NCBI GenBank assembly: GCA_019307165.1
Contig: JAFDKD010000119.1
Span: forward strand, 1 to 7,564
DNA length: 7,564 bases
Source of the DNA: Deltaproteobacteria bacterium
GTDB lineage: Bacteria > Desulfobacterota > DSM-4660 > Desulfatiglandales > Desulfatiglandaceae
Direction: 5' to 3'
Part shown: positions 1 through 5,650 of the stretch, piece by piece
How the letters are laid out: the number at the start of each line of letters is the position of its first letter
Position numbering within the stretch: position 1 is the stretch's first letter
The notes under the pieces: model-generated
Told to the model about the DNA's origin: nothing
Seen by the model: only the letters and a program-made list of their open reading frames with translations
Database searches by the model: none
Program-made: the position numbers and the translations under genes

Positions 1-391
1 ATTGGCCGACCGGGTGTATGACAACAAAGACTTGGGTGCCGCCCTGGCCAGCGGTTCTTTCCTGACCGAGGGTATGGTGGTTGTCCCCTGCACCATCAAG
101 ACTTTGTCGGGGATCGCCAATTCCTATACCAGCAATCTCCTGGTGAGGTCCGCCGATGTGACCCTGAAAGAAAAGCGAAAACTGGTGCTTGTGGTGAGGG
201 AGACGCCCCTTCACAAGGGACACCTGCGGCTCATGACCATGGCGGCCGACATGGGGGCCCACATTCTACCGCCCGTTCCCTCTTTCTATCATCAGCCCAA
301 GACCATCGACGATATCATTGACCAGACCATCGGAAAGGTGTTTGATTACCTCGGCATCGACCATGAACTATTCAGGCGATGGGGGAGTTAG
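1..391 (+). CDS. ubiX: UbiX-family flavin prenyltransferase, C-terminal part (5' end outside window)
   Basis: UbiX enzymes attach a dimethylallyl group to FMN, making the prenylated flavin that UbiD-type (de)carboxylases need. About 129 residues are visible, starting in frame at base 2, and end at TAG 389-391. Family members are about 190-200 residues, so the N-terminal FMN-binding GxSGA region lies upstream; the TTG at base 2 is an internal Leu codon, not a start. Family hallmarks visible are the SGSF stretch, PCTIKTLSGIA, the NLLVRSADVTLKEKRKLVLV block, the RETPLH motif, and GAHILPPVPSFYHQP followed by DDIIDQTIGKVFDYLGI. The next gene begins 167 bp downstream on the same strand and may be cotranscribed, although the spacer has its own promoter-like sequence. 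A UbiX beside an aromatic-type Mo enzyme fits a UbiD-like decarboxylase nearby, but none is in view. The family call is firm; the pathway is inferred. Confidence 0.93.
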   Translation, partial: LADRVYDNKDLGAALASGSFLTEGMVVVPCTIKTLSGIANSYTSNLLVRSADVTLKEKRKLVLVVRETPLHKGHLRLMTMAADMGAHILPPVPSFYHQPKTIDDIIDQTIGKVFDYLGIDHELFRRWGS

Positions 392-406
392 CGCTTGTGA
401 AAATAC

Positions 407-517
407 AGGATTCAAGTGGCTTATCCCCTTGACATTGCTTAGCCAAACAATGATACGGAAGGATATCCGAGACGACGATGTGCTTCACAAATAAGAGCAC
501 TTGACCGCTTGAATCCT
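407..517. repeat. 10-bp inverted repeat flanking the ubiX/FAD-subunit spacer
   Basis: AGGATTCAAG at 407-416 is the exact reverse complement of CTTGAATCCT at 508-517. The similarity weakens beyond these 10 bases. The arms are about 91 bp apart, so this could pair in a long transcript or simply reflect the CTTGAxxC octamer family occurring in both orientations. No function is assigned. Confidence 0.45.
429..457 (+). promoter_or_regulatory. Weak candidate sigma70-like promoter for the Mo-hydroxylase genes
   Basis: A perfect -35 hexamer TTGACA (429-434) is followed after 17 bases by GATACG (452-457), which matches TATAAT at only three positions. The position suits the three-gene unit starting at 559. 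However, TTGAC is also the core of the octamer repeats in this spacer, so the -35 match may be coincidental. Confidence 0.22.
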
Positions 518-531
518 TGACCCCTTGACCC
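500..531 (+). repeat. Four-copy CTTGACCC octamer tandem array
   Basis: Four consecutive 8-base units start at 500, 508, 516 and 524: CTTGACCG, CTTGAATC, CTTGACCC, CTTGACCC. A degenerate fifth unit, CTTTTAAT, follows at 532-539, and an isolated CTTGACAT lies at 428-435. The array ends about 14 bp before the ribosome binding site of the FAD-subunit gene. It may be a simple slippage repeat or a set of phased binding sites; the sequence alone does not decide. Confidence 0.7.
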
Positions 532-550
532 CTTTTAATTTTAAAAGGAG
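531..550 (+). promoter_or_regulatory. Ribosome binding site within an AT-rich inverted repeat
   Basis: CCTTTTAA (531-538) and TTAAAAGG (541-548) are perfect inverted arms separated by TT. The right arm overlaps the Shine-Dalgarno AAGGAG (545-550), which sits 8 bases before the ATG at 559. In RNA the arms could form a short hairpin with a somewhat opened loop that partly hides the ribosome site. The pairing is mostly A-U, so the effect may be weak or temperature-sensitive. That role is inference. Confidence 0.4.
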
Positions 551-558
551 AACCATTC

Positions 559-1431
559 ATGCTTCTACCCAAGTTTGACTATTACGACCCCGAAACCGTT
601 GAGGAGGCCTGCGGGCTTCTGACCGAATTGGGCGGGCAGACCAAGCTGCTTGCGGGCGGGACCGACCTTATTGTCAACATGAAAAGGCGAACCGTCCTCC
701 CGGACCATGTGGTTTCGCTCTCGAAAATCGAGTCGTTGACGGCATTGGATGCGTCCAACGGAACGGTAAGGATCGGGGCGTGCGTGACGGCCGGTGAGAT
801 CGCCGAATCGGAAGCGGTGAGACAGGACTTCGCCGCGCTGGCCGCCGGCGCCGCCGGCCTCGGCTCCCCCCTGATTCGAAACCTGGCGACCATCGGCGGA
901 AACCTGGTGACCGCAAGGCCGGCCGCCGACACCCCGGCGCCCCTGCTCGTTTACAATGCACATGTGGTGCTCAAAAACGGCGCCGGGGAGCGCACGGTTT
1001 CCATAGGAGAGTTCTTTGCCGGGCCGGGGGAGACCGTCATCGGGGAGCAGGAGATCCTGACCGAAATCATACTTGAAAAGCCGCAGGGCCGGACAGGCGC
1101 CGGACACCTGAAGCTGGGCGTGAGAAACGCCCTGGAAATCTCCTTGGTGAATGTTGCCGCATTCCTGCGCCTCGATCAGGGCGTCATCGCTGAGGCCCGC
1201 GTTGCCATGGGCTCGGTTGCGCCCACGCCCATCCTTTCTCCGGGAGCGGGAACCGTCCTGAAAGGGGAGAAACCTTCGGAAAGTCTGTTTTCAAGGGCGG
1301 CCGAGGCAGCAGCATCGGACAGCAGGCCCATTGACGATTTCCGCGCTTCCGCCGCATACAAGCGCGCCATGGTGGAAACCCTGACCCGAAGGGCCCTGGC
1401 AGCGGCTTATGGAAATGCGTTGAAAGAGTAA
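559..1431 (+). CDS. Molybdenum hydroxylase FAD-binding subunit (CoxM/HcrB-like)
   Basis: This 290-residue protein is the FAD-carrying electron-transfer subunit of a three-subunit xanthine-oxidase-family enzyme. In the family it passes electrons between the [2Fe-2S] subunit and an external carrier. The N-terminal flavin-binding signature LLAGGTDLIVNMK covers residues 30-42 (AGGTD at 32-36), and the second FAD motif TIGGN is at 111-115 within LIRNLATIGGNLVTA. The C-terminal third matches the CO-dehydrogenase flavoprotein C-terminal domain (VNVAAFLRL, VAMGSVAPTP). Only two cysteines are visible (residue 18 and within IGACVTAG), and the length is close to CoxM. The [4Fe-4S]-binding insert of Thauera-type 4-hydroxybenzoyl-CoA reductase beta subunits is therefore missing. 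The ATG at 559 has AAGGAG 8 bases upstream. The Fe-S subunit gene follows after 51 bp, in one operon. Family is sure; substrate unknown. Confidence 0.93.
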   Translation: MLLPKFDYYDPETVEEACGLLTELGGQTKLLAGGTDLIVNMKRRTVLPDHVVSLSKIESLTALDASNGTVRIGACVTAGEIAESEAVRQDFAALAAGAAGLGSPLIRNLATIGGNLVTARPAADTPAPLLVYNAHVVLKNGAGERTVSIGEFFAGPGETVIGEQEILTEIILEKPQGRTGAGHLKLGVRNALEISLVNVAAFLRLDQGVIAEARVAMGSVAPTPILSPGAGTVLKGEKPSESLFSRAAEAAASDSRPIDDFRASAAYKRAMVETLTRRALAAAYGNALKE

Positions 1432-1482
1432 GCAAATGCTTAGAGCCTGTGCAACAACCGGTTCTCGCTTAGGAGATATGCA

Positions 1483-1947
1483 ATGAAGAGACTGATCGCA
1501 CTGACCATCAACGGCAAGCTGCACGAAGTGGCCGTTGCCCCCAACCTGACCCTGACGGACCTGATCCGCTACGACCTGGGGTTGACCGGCACCAAGAAGG
1601 GCTGCGAGGTGGGCGACTGCGGCACCTGCACGGTAATCATGGACGGAAAACCGGTCAATTCCTGTCTGGTGCTGGCCGTTCAGGCGGACGGCAGGGAGGT
1701 CCTGACCATCGAGGGCGTGGAAACGGACGAGGGCCTTCATCCTATCCAGCAGGCCTTTGTGGAAAAAGGCGCCATCCAATGCGGGTTCTGCAGTCCGGGC
1801 ATGATCCTGTCGGCCAAAAGTCTCCTGGAGAGGAATCCATCTCCCGATGAAGGGGAGATCCGCACGGCCATCTCCGGGAACCTTTGCCGCTGCACCGGAT
1901 ACCAGAAGATCGTGGAAGCGATTAAAGAGGTCAGCAATAAAGGCTGA
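1483..1947 (+). CDS. Molybdenum hydroxylase [2Fe-2S] subunit (CoxS/HcrC-like)
   Basis: This 154-residue small subunit carries two [2Fe-2S] clusters linking the Mo centre to FAD. The N-terminal plant-ferredoxin-like domain has ligands C41, C46, C49 and C61 (GCEVGDCGTC, then NSC). The C-terminal four-helix domain has C100, C103, C135 and C137 (QCGFCSPG and NLCRCTGYQKI). All eight ligands are present and the length is normal, so the subunit looks functional. The start ATG at 1483 is preceded by AGGAG (1471-1475) with 7 bases between; the ATG at 1478 is out of frame. The gene lies between the FAD and Mo subunit genes in CoxM-S-L order and is cytoplasmic. The stop codon falls inside the left arm of an inverted repeat. 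Confidence 0.96.
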   Translation: MKRLIALTINGKLHEVAVAPNLTLTDLIRYDLGLTGTKKGCEVGDCGTCTVIMDGKPVNSCLVLAVQADGREVLTIEGVETDEGLHPIQQAFVEKGAIQCGFCSPGMILSAKSLLERNPSPDEGEIRTAISGNLCRCTGYQKIVEAIKEVSNKG

Positions 1948-2045
1948 GAGCTGAAGAGATCAACAAAATGCTGTCAGGTTTAATCAACTCAATCAGTGTT
2001 TAACCATCACCTAAGAGCTATCAGCTTTCAGCCATGAGCTGTCAG
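1942..2045. repeat. AGCT(A/T/G)TCAG-type intergenic repeat with inverted arms
   Basis: The 124-bp gap between the Fe-S and Mo subunit genes contains related copies of one motif. GAGCTATCAG (2015-2024) and GAGCTGTCAG (2036-2045) are direct repeats with one mismatch. GGCTGAGAGCTGA (1942-1954) is the reverse complement of TCAGCTTTCAGCC (2021-2033) at 12 of 13 positions. The left arm includes the TGA stop of the Fe-S gene (1945-1947). The RNA could form a stem with a 66-base loop between two cotranscribed genes, possibly affecting message processing or stability. The function is inferred only. Confidence 0.6.
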
Positions 2046-2074
2046 TTGCGAACTCATTCCAAGAGGAGCAAGTG

Positions 2075-4432
2075 ATGACAGAATATCACGTGATCAACAA
2101 GCGGTCCCCTCGGCTGGACGCTCCCGACAAGGCCACCGGCCGCGCCAAATATATCGACGACCTGAGCCTGTCGGGGATGCTTTACGGGGCCCTGCTTCAA
2201 AGCCCTTTCGCCCATGCCCGGATCATGAACATCGACACATCCAAAGCAAAAAGCCTGCCCGGCGTCAAGTCCGTGGTCACGGCCGAGGATGCCGGACTGG
2301 TGAAATACGGCGTGAGTCCCGCCCGATACGATGAGACCCTTTTCTGCGACGAGAGGGTCCGGTACGTGGGGGATGAAGTCGCCGCGGTGGCCGCCGTGGA
2401 CCTGGAAACGGCCATGGAGGCCGCATCCCTCATCGAGGTGGAATACGAGGAACTTCCGGCCGTGTTCACCCCGGAGGAGGCCCTTGCCGAGGGGGCGCCC
2501 CAGATTCACGACAAGTACCCGGGGAATTTGTGCGCCGAGGTCCACCAGGAATTCGGCGACGTGGCGGCCGCTTTTCAGGAATGCGACCTGATAAGGACCG
2601 ATACCTTTATCAACAAGCGGCAGGATGCGGCATTCCTGGAGCCCAACGGGTGCATCGCCGATTTTGACCTGAACGGGTATCTCACCCTTCACACATCCAC
2701 CCAGAGCCCCCACTACGTCATGAGAACCGTGGCCATGGTGCTGGGGCTTCCCGTGGGCAAGGTCCGGGTGGTCAAGCCTTACGTGGGCGGCGGTTTCGGG
2801 CCCAAGGCCGCGGCAAGCCCGCTGGAACTGAGCGCGTGCCTGCTTTCCATGAAGACCGGAAAACCCGTTAAAATGAACTACTCGCGGGAGCAGGTCTTTC
2901 TGTTTTCCCGGGCGCGTCACCAGTTCAGGCACGTATTGACCACCGGCGTGAAAAATGACGGCACCATCGTGGCCCTGACCAACGAATGCCACCTGGAAGG
3001 CGGCGCCTACGCCAGCTTCGGCATCGCCACAGTCTATTATGGCGGGTCCCTGCTGGGGGCCCCCTACAAGCTTAAAAACATGAAATACGACGGGTACCGG
3101 GTCTACACCAACAAGCCCGCCTGCGGGGCCCAGCGGGGCCACGGGGGCGTGGCGGCCAGGGCCGCCTGGGAGCAGCAGCTGGACGCCCTCGCAAAGGAAC
3201 TGGGCATGGACCCGGTTGAATTCCGGATGAAAAACGCCATGGAGGCCGGCGATACAACCTGCAACGATCTGTATTTAAGCAGCTTCGGCCAGAAGGAATG
3301 CATCGAAGCGGTGGCCGAGGGCTCCGGCTGGAAGGAGAAGAAAGGCCGGATGCCCGCCGGCAAGGGCATCGGCATGGCCACCGGGTTCTTCGTGTCGGGC
3401 GCCGGATACCCGATTTATCGATCGGAGACGGCCCATTCCACGGTGGTAATCAAGTTGAGCGACGACGGCGGCACCGCCACGGTGTTGACGGGGTCCGCCG
3501 AGATCGGACAGGGCTCGGACACCGTGCTGGCCATGATCGCGGCCGAGGCCCTGGGCGTGCCCTTGGACTGCATCAAGGTCAGGTCCGGAGATACCGACTT
3601 CAGCGTGGATCTCGGGGCCTATTCCAGCCGCCAGACCCTCATGACCGGGCACGCGGCCAAGGAGGCGGCGGAAGACGTGAAGCGGCAGATTCTGGACGTG
3701 CTGGGGGAGAAGCTTCAAATCGCCCCCGACCGCATGGATATGAAAAACGGCTATGTGGTCTTTGAGGGCGACGCCCCCGAATACGAGGAAATCCGCACCC
3801 TTTACAAAAAGGAGCACCGGGGCTTTAAAGATAATCCCGTGGAAGGCCCCCTGACCTTTAAGGAAGCGGCCCGGGCCGCCTATCTGGAAAAGGGCTCCAT
3901 CGTAGGAACGGGCAAATACAAGCCGGGCGAGCTGGGGGGCAAGTTCAAGGGCGCGGCAGTGGGGACCTCTCCCGCTTACGGCCCCTCGGCTCAGGTGGTG
4001 GAAGTCACCGTGGACATGGAGACGGGGAAGGTGACCATAGACAAAATGACCGATGCCCACGACTGCGGGTTTGCCATCAATGTCACGTCCGTGGAAGGGC
4101 AGATGGAGGGGTCCCTTTCCATGGGCCTGGGCGAGGCCATGTTCGAAGAGGTCAAGTTCGATGACAGGGGGCGCATCCTCAACGCCAACCTGGGTGAGTA
4201 TAAGATACCCACGGCCCTGGACATGCCCGACATCGAGACCATCATCGTGGAGAGCAACGAACCCAACGGGCCGTTCGGCGCCAAGGAGGTGGGCGAAGGG
4301 GCCATCATGCCCACCATTCCGGCCATCCTCAACGCCGTCTACGATGCCACGGGCGTGCTCGTCCAGGAACTTCCGCTCACACCGGAGCGGGTCTACATGG
4401 CGTTGAAGGAGGCCGGCAAGCTGAAAAAGTAA
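2075..4432 (+). CDS. Molybdenum hydroxylase large subunit, 4-hydroxybenzoyl-CoA reductase alpha-like
   Basis: This 785-residue protein is the Mo-pyranopterin catalytic subunit of the xanthine-oxidase family. An N-terminal a/b hammerhead domain (about residues 15-125; GRAKYIDDL, GMLYGALLQSPFAHARI, VRYVGDEVAAV) precedes the two Mo-binding domains. Visible cofactor motifs are GGGFG at 238-242, AQRGHG at 352-357, EIGQGSDT at 476-483, the GAYSSRQT loop at 514-521, and GAKEVGEG near the C-terminus with the presumed catalytic base E741. The CO-dehydrogenase AYRCSFR loop is absent (Gly follows R354), and the purine-hydroxylase Glu after GGGFGGK is Ala here, so CO oxidation and purine hydroxylation are unlikely. 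The closest remembered type is 4-hydroxybenzoyl-CoA reductase alpha and relatives acting on aromatic thioesters. The ATG at 2075 is preferred over the GTG at 2072 because AGAGGAG (2062-2068) is 6 bases from the ATG but only 3 from the GTG. The gene ends its operon before a terminator. Confidence 0.93.
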   Translation: MTEYHVINKRSPRLDAPDKATGRAKYIDDLSLSGMLYGALLQSPFAHARIMNIDTSKAKSLPGVKSVVTAEDAGLVKYGVSPARYDETLFCDERVRYVGDEVAAVAAVDLETAMEAASLIEVEYEELPAVFTPEEALAEGAPQIHDKYPGNLCAEVHQEFGDVAAAFQECDLIRTDTFINKRQDAAFLEPNGCIADFDLNGYLTLHTSTQSPHYVMRTVAMVLGLPVGKVRVVKPYVGGGFGPKAAASPLELSACLLSMKTGKPVKMNYSREQVFLFSRARHQFRHVLTTGVKNDGTIVALTNECHLEGGAYASFGIATVYYGGSLLGAPYKLKNMKYDGYRVYTNKPACGAQRGHGGVAARAAWEQQLDALAKELGMDPVEFRMKNAMEAGDTTCNDLYLSSFGQKECIEAVAEGSGWKEKKGRMPAGKGIGMATGFFVSGAGYPIYRSETAHSTVVIKLSDDGGTATVLTGSAEIGQGSDTVLAMIAAEALGVPLDCIKVRSGDTDFSVDLGAYSSRQTLMTGHAAKEAAEDVKRQILDVLGEKLQIAPDRMDMKNGYVVFEGDAPEYEEIRTLYKKEHRGFKDNPVEGPLTFKEAARAAYLEKGSIVGTGKYKPGELGGKFKGAAVGTSPAYGPSAQVVEVTVDMETGKVTIDKMTDAHDCGFAINVTSVEGQMEGSLSMGLGEAMFEEVKFDDRGRILNANLGEYKIPTALDMPDIETIIVESNEPNGPFGAKEVGEGAIMPTIPAILNAVYDATGVLVQELPLTPERVYMALKEAGKLKK

Positions 4433-4460
4433 TTGTTAGACTTTATTAAGCGGCGGTTTG

Positions 4461-4490
4461 GGGGGCCTTTCGGCCCCCTTTATTTTTCTT
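4461..4490 (+). terminator. Rho-independent terminator of the Mo-hydroxylase operon
   Basis: GGGGGCC (4461-4467), loop TTTC and GGCCCCC (4472-4478) form a perfect 7-bp GC stem. It is followed directly by the T-rich tail TTTATTTTTCTT (4479-4490). It begins 28 bp after the large-subunit stop, isolating the operon from the downstream surface-protein gene. Confidence 0.92.
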
Positions 4491-4506
4491 CGTTGCGGTA
4501 CTGTAG

Positions 4507-4551
4507 GGCGGGAGCTTGTGCGCCGTCTTTTGGGCGTATTTACATCCCGCC
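4507..4551. repeat. Small nested inverted repeat in the spacer
   Basis: GGCGGGA (4507-4513) pairs perfectly with TCCCGCC (4545-4551), and CGCC (4521-4524) can pair with GGCG (4533-4536) inside it. It may be a degenerate palindromic intergenic element. No T-tract follows, so it is not a terminator. The rest of 4491-4592 shows nothing recognisable. Confidence 0.35.
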
Positions 4552-4592
4552 GATCAGGCTGTAAGAATTTACTGGGCTTTGGTGTTATTCCA

Positions 4593-4620
4593 TTGACAAT
4601 CATAAATAGTGTGTTCTAAA
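4593..4620 (+). promoter_or_regulatory. Candidate sigma70 promoter of the IPTL-CTERM protein gene
   Basis: TTGACA (4593-4598) is separated by 16 bases from TCTAAA (4615-4620), which matches TATAAT at four positions. Transcription would start near 4627, giving a leader of about 60 bases rich in T, followed by AGGAGGA (4677-4683) ahead of the ATG at 4690. The flanking terminators at 4461-4490 and 5490-5519 make a dedicated promoter here necessary. Confidence 0.5.
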
Positions 4621-4689
4621 ACCATTTTTAAATTTGCACTATTTCTTTATTTTTCATCTTTTTCCTTTTTTTTAACAGGAGGACGTATT

Positions 4690-5454
4690 ATGAGGAAATT
4701 CCGGTCTCTGTTTGTGTCATTCACGTTCATCCTTATGTTGATGTCATTCGTGTGTATTTCTCCGTCAATGGCGCAGCGGCCCGTCGTCGATTGCCAATGG
4801 GCAACGGTGCCTCCCACCACAGACGGTCAGTTCGCCACAGGGGAGTATCCCGAACCCCCGCAGATCTCCATGATCCCGGATGCTTTTCCCATAGAGGCTT
4901 ATGTCTATTTTATGAATGATCATCAATACCTGTATGTTCTTATCGACGCCGTGGGGGATACGACGGATACGCAAGGGGGCGGCGGCGGGGTTTTTTCGTA
5001 TGATGAATGTCTCCTGGTGTTCGATTACGTGAATCGCATCGTTGCCGAGATTTGGGGCGTCAACAATCAACTGGCGGGATCGGATCTTCCCGCGGGAAGC
5101 ACCGCGGCCATCGGATTCGGCACCAGCATCAACGATGGTTCCACCAACCACAGGATCTTTGAATTCAAAATCCCGCTGGCCGGCATCAACGGCGCGCCGG
5201 GCGCCTCCCTGGACTTTGCATCACCTTATTCCCAGAAATTCGACGGCGGCAGCATGCCTTATGATTCCGAGACCTACCGTGACAATATCTGGCCCGACGG
5301 CTTGGATGAGAATAATGAGAATACCTGGGCCACCATCCGGTTCGCCGAAATACCGATGCCCGTTCCCACACTCGGCCAATGGGGCGTGATCGTCCTGTCG
5401 ATTTTAATGGCCGGGCCGGCGCTGCTGGCTATCCGGAAAAGGAGAAAGTCCTGA
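4690..5454 (+). CDS. Secreted IPTL-CTERM surface protein with CBM9/DOMON-like domain
   Basis: This 254-residue exported protein starts at ATG 4690, with AGGAGGA 6 bases upstream; an earlier in-frame ATG at 4609 lacks such a site and would spoil the signal peptide. Residues 1-28 form a Sec signal (MRKFR, then a hydrophobic stretch, then SMA with cleavage before Q29). The mature part resembles CBM9/DOMON-like beta-sandwiches: TDGQF near its start, AYVYFMNDHQYLYVLIDA, DECLLVFDYV, and RIFEFKIPLAGI. A GGGGG loop lies mid-domain, and C35 and C107 could form a disulfide. Residues 224-232 (PVPTLGQWG), a hydrophobic helix at about 233-248 and a basic RKRRKS tail make a typical IPTL-CTERM sorting signal, known to pair with exosortase H. 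The protein is probably cut and anchored at, or released to, the cell surface. The ligand is unknown; the beta-sandwich call is moderate, the sorting signal strong. Confidence 0.88.
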   Translation: MRKFRSLFVSFTFILMLMSFVCISPSMAQRPVVDCQWATVPPTTDGQFATGEYPEPPQISMIPDAFPIEAYVYFMNDHQYLYVLIDAVGDTTDTQGGGGGVFSYDECLLVFDYVNRIVAEIWGVNNQLAGSDLPAGSTAAIGFGTSINDGSTNHRIFEFKIPLAGINGAPGASLDFASPYSQKFDGGSMPYDSETYRDNIWPDGLDENNENTWATIRFAEIPMPVPTLGQWGVIVLSILMAGPALLAIRKRRKS

Positions 5455-5489
5455 TCGTTCCGTAGCAGCGAGGGGTGTTGAAAGATATG

Positions 5490-5519
5490 GGCAGGCCGAT
5501 CTCTCGGCCTGCCTTTTTT
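5490..5519 (+). terminator. Rho-independent terminator after the IPTL-CTERM gene
   Basis: GGCAGGCCGA (5490-5499) and TCGGCCTGCC (5504-5513) form a perfect 10-bp stem with loop TCTC. Six T residues follow (5514-5519). It lies 35 bp after the stop codon of the surface-protein gene. Confidence 0.95.
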
Positions 5520-5552
5520 GTACCGGGGAGGCGGCACTCGCAGTCCCTGAAA

Positions 5553-5580
5553 TTGACACGGGGCGATGAATCGCCATAAT
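5553..5580 (+). promoter_or_regulatory. Strong sigma70-like promoter with a palindrome in the spacer
   Basis: TTGACA (5553-5558), 16 bases, then CATAAT (5575-5580), five of six matches to the -10 consensus. The spacer contains the perfect inverted repeat GGCGAT-GA-ATCGCC (5562-5575), which could be an operator for a repressor. The promoter faces the broken ADP-ribosylglycohydrolase gene, giving a leader of about 64 bases. Confidence 0.55.
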
Positions 5581-5650
5581 GCAACCATATATACACATTC
5601 TTCCATTTTACTTGGGCAACTGACGGAGTGTCTTCCCCGAGGCAGGAACA

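Noticed and set aside
2..4. TTG start for the UbiX protein
   Set aside because: The residues upstream in the family (FMN-binding N-terminus) are missing, so the gene is cut by the window edge.
500..531. CRISPR repeats
   Set aside because: The units are 8 bp with no spacers, so this is a simple tandem array.
372..572. Minus-strand 66-codon frame across the ubiX/FAD-subunit spacer
   Set aside because: It overlaps both neighbouring genes, has no visible ribosome site, and is largely made of the octamer repeat region.
2072..2074. GTG as start of the Mo subunit
   Set aside because: It is only 3 bases from the Shine-Dalgarno, whereas the adjacent ATG at 2075 has 6 bases.
2054..3142. Long open frame of 362 codons on the minus strand
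   Set aside because: It lies wholly opposite the clearly conserved Mo subunit. High GC at third codon positions leaves antisense frames open. The translation shows no family motifs.
3275..4060. Minus-strand open frame of 261 codons
   Set aside because: Antisense shadow of the Mo subunit; no recognisable domain and no ribosome site.
4609..4689. Upstream ATG extension of the IPTL-CTERM protein
   Set aside because: It has no ribosome site, starts within the predicted promoter, and would put 27 hydrophobic residues before a normal signal peptide. The ATG at 4690 has AGGAGGA at ideal distance.
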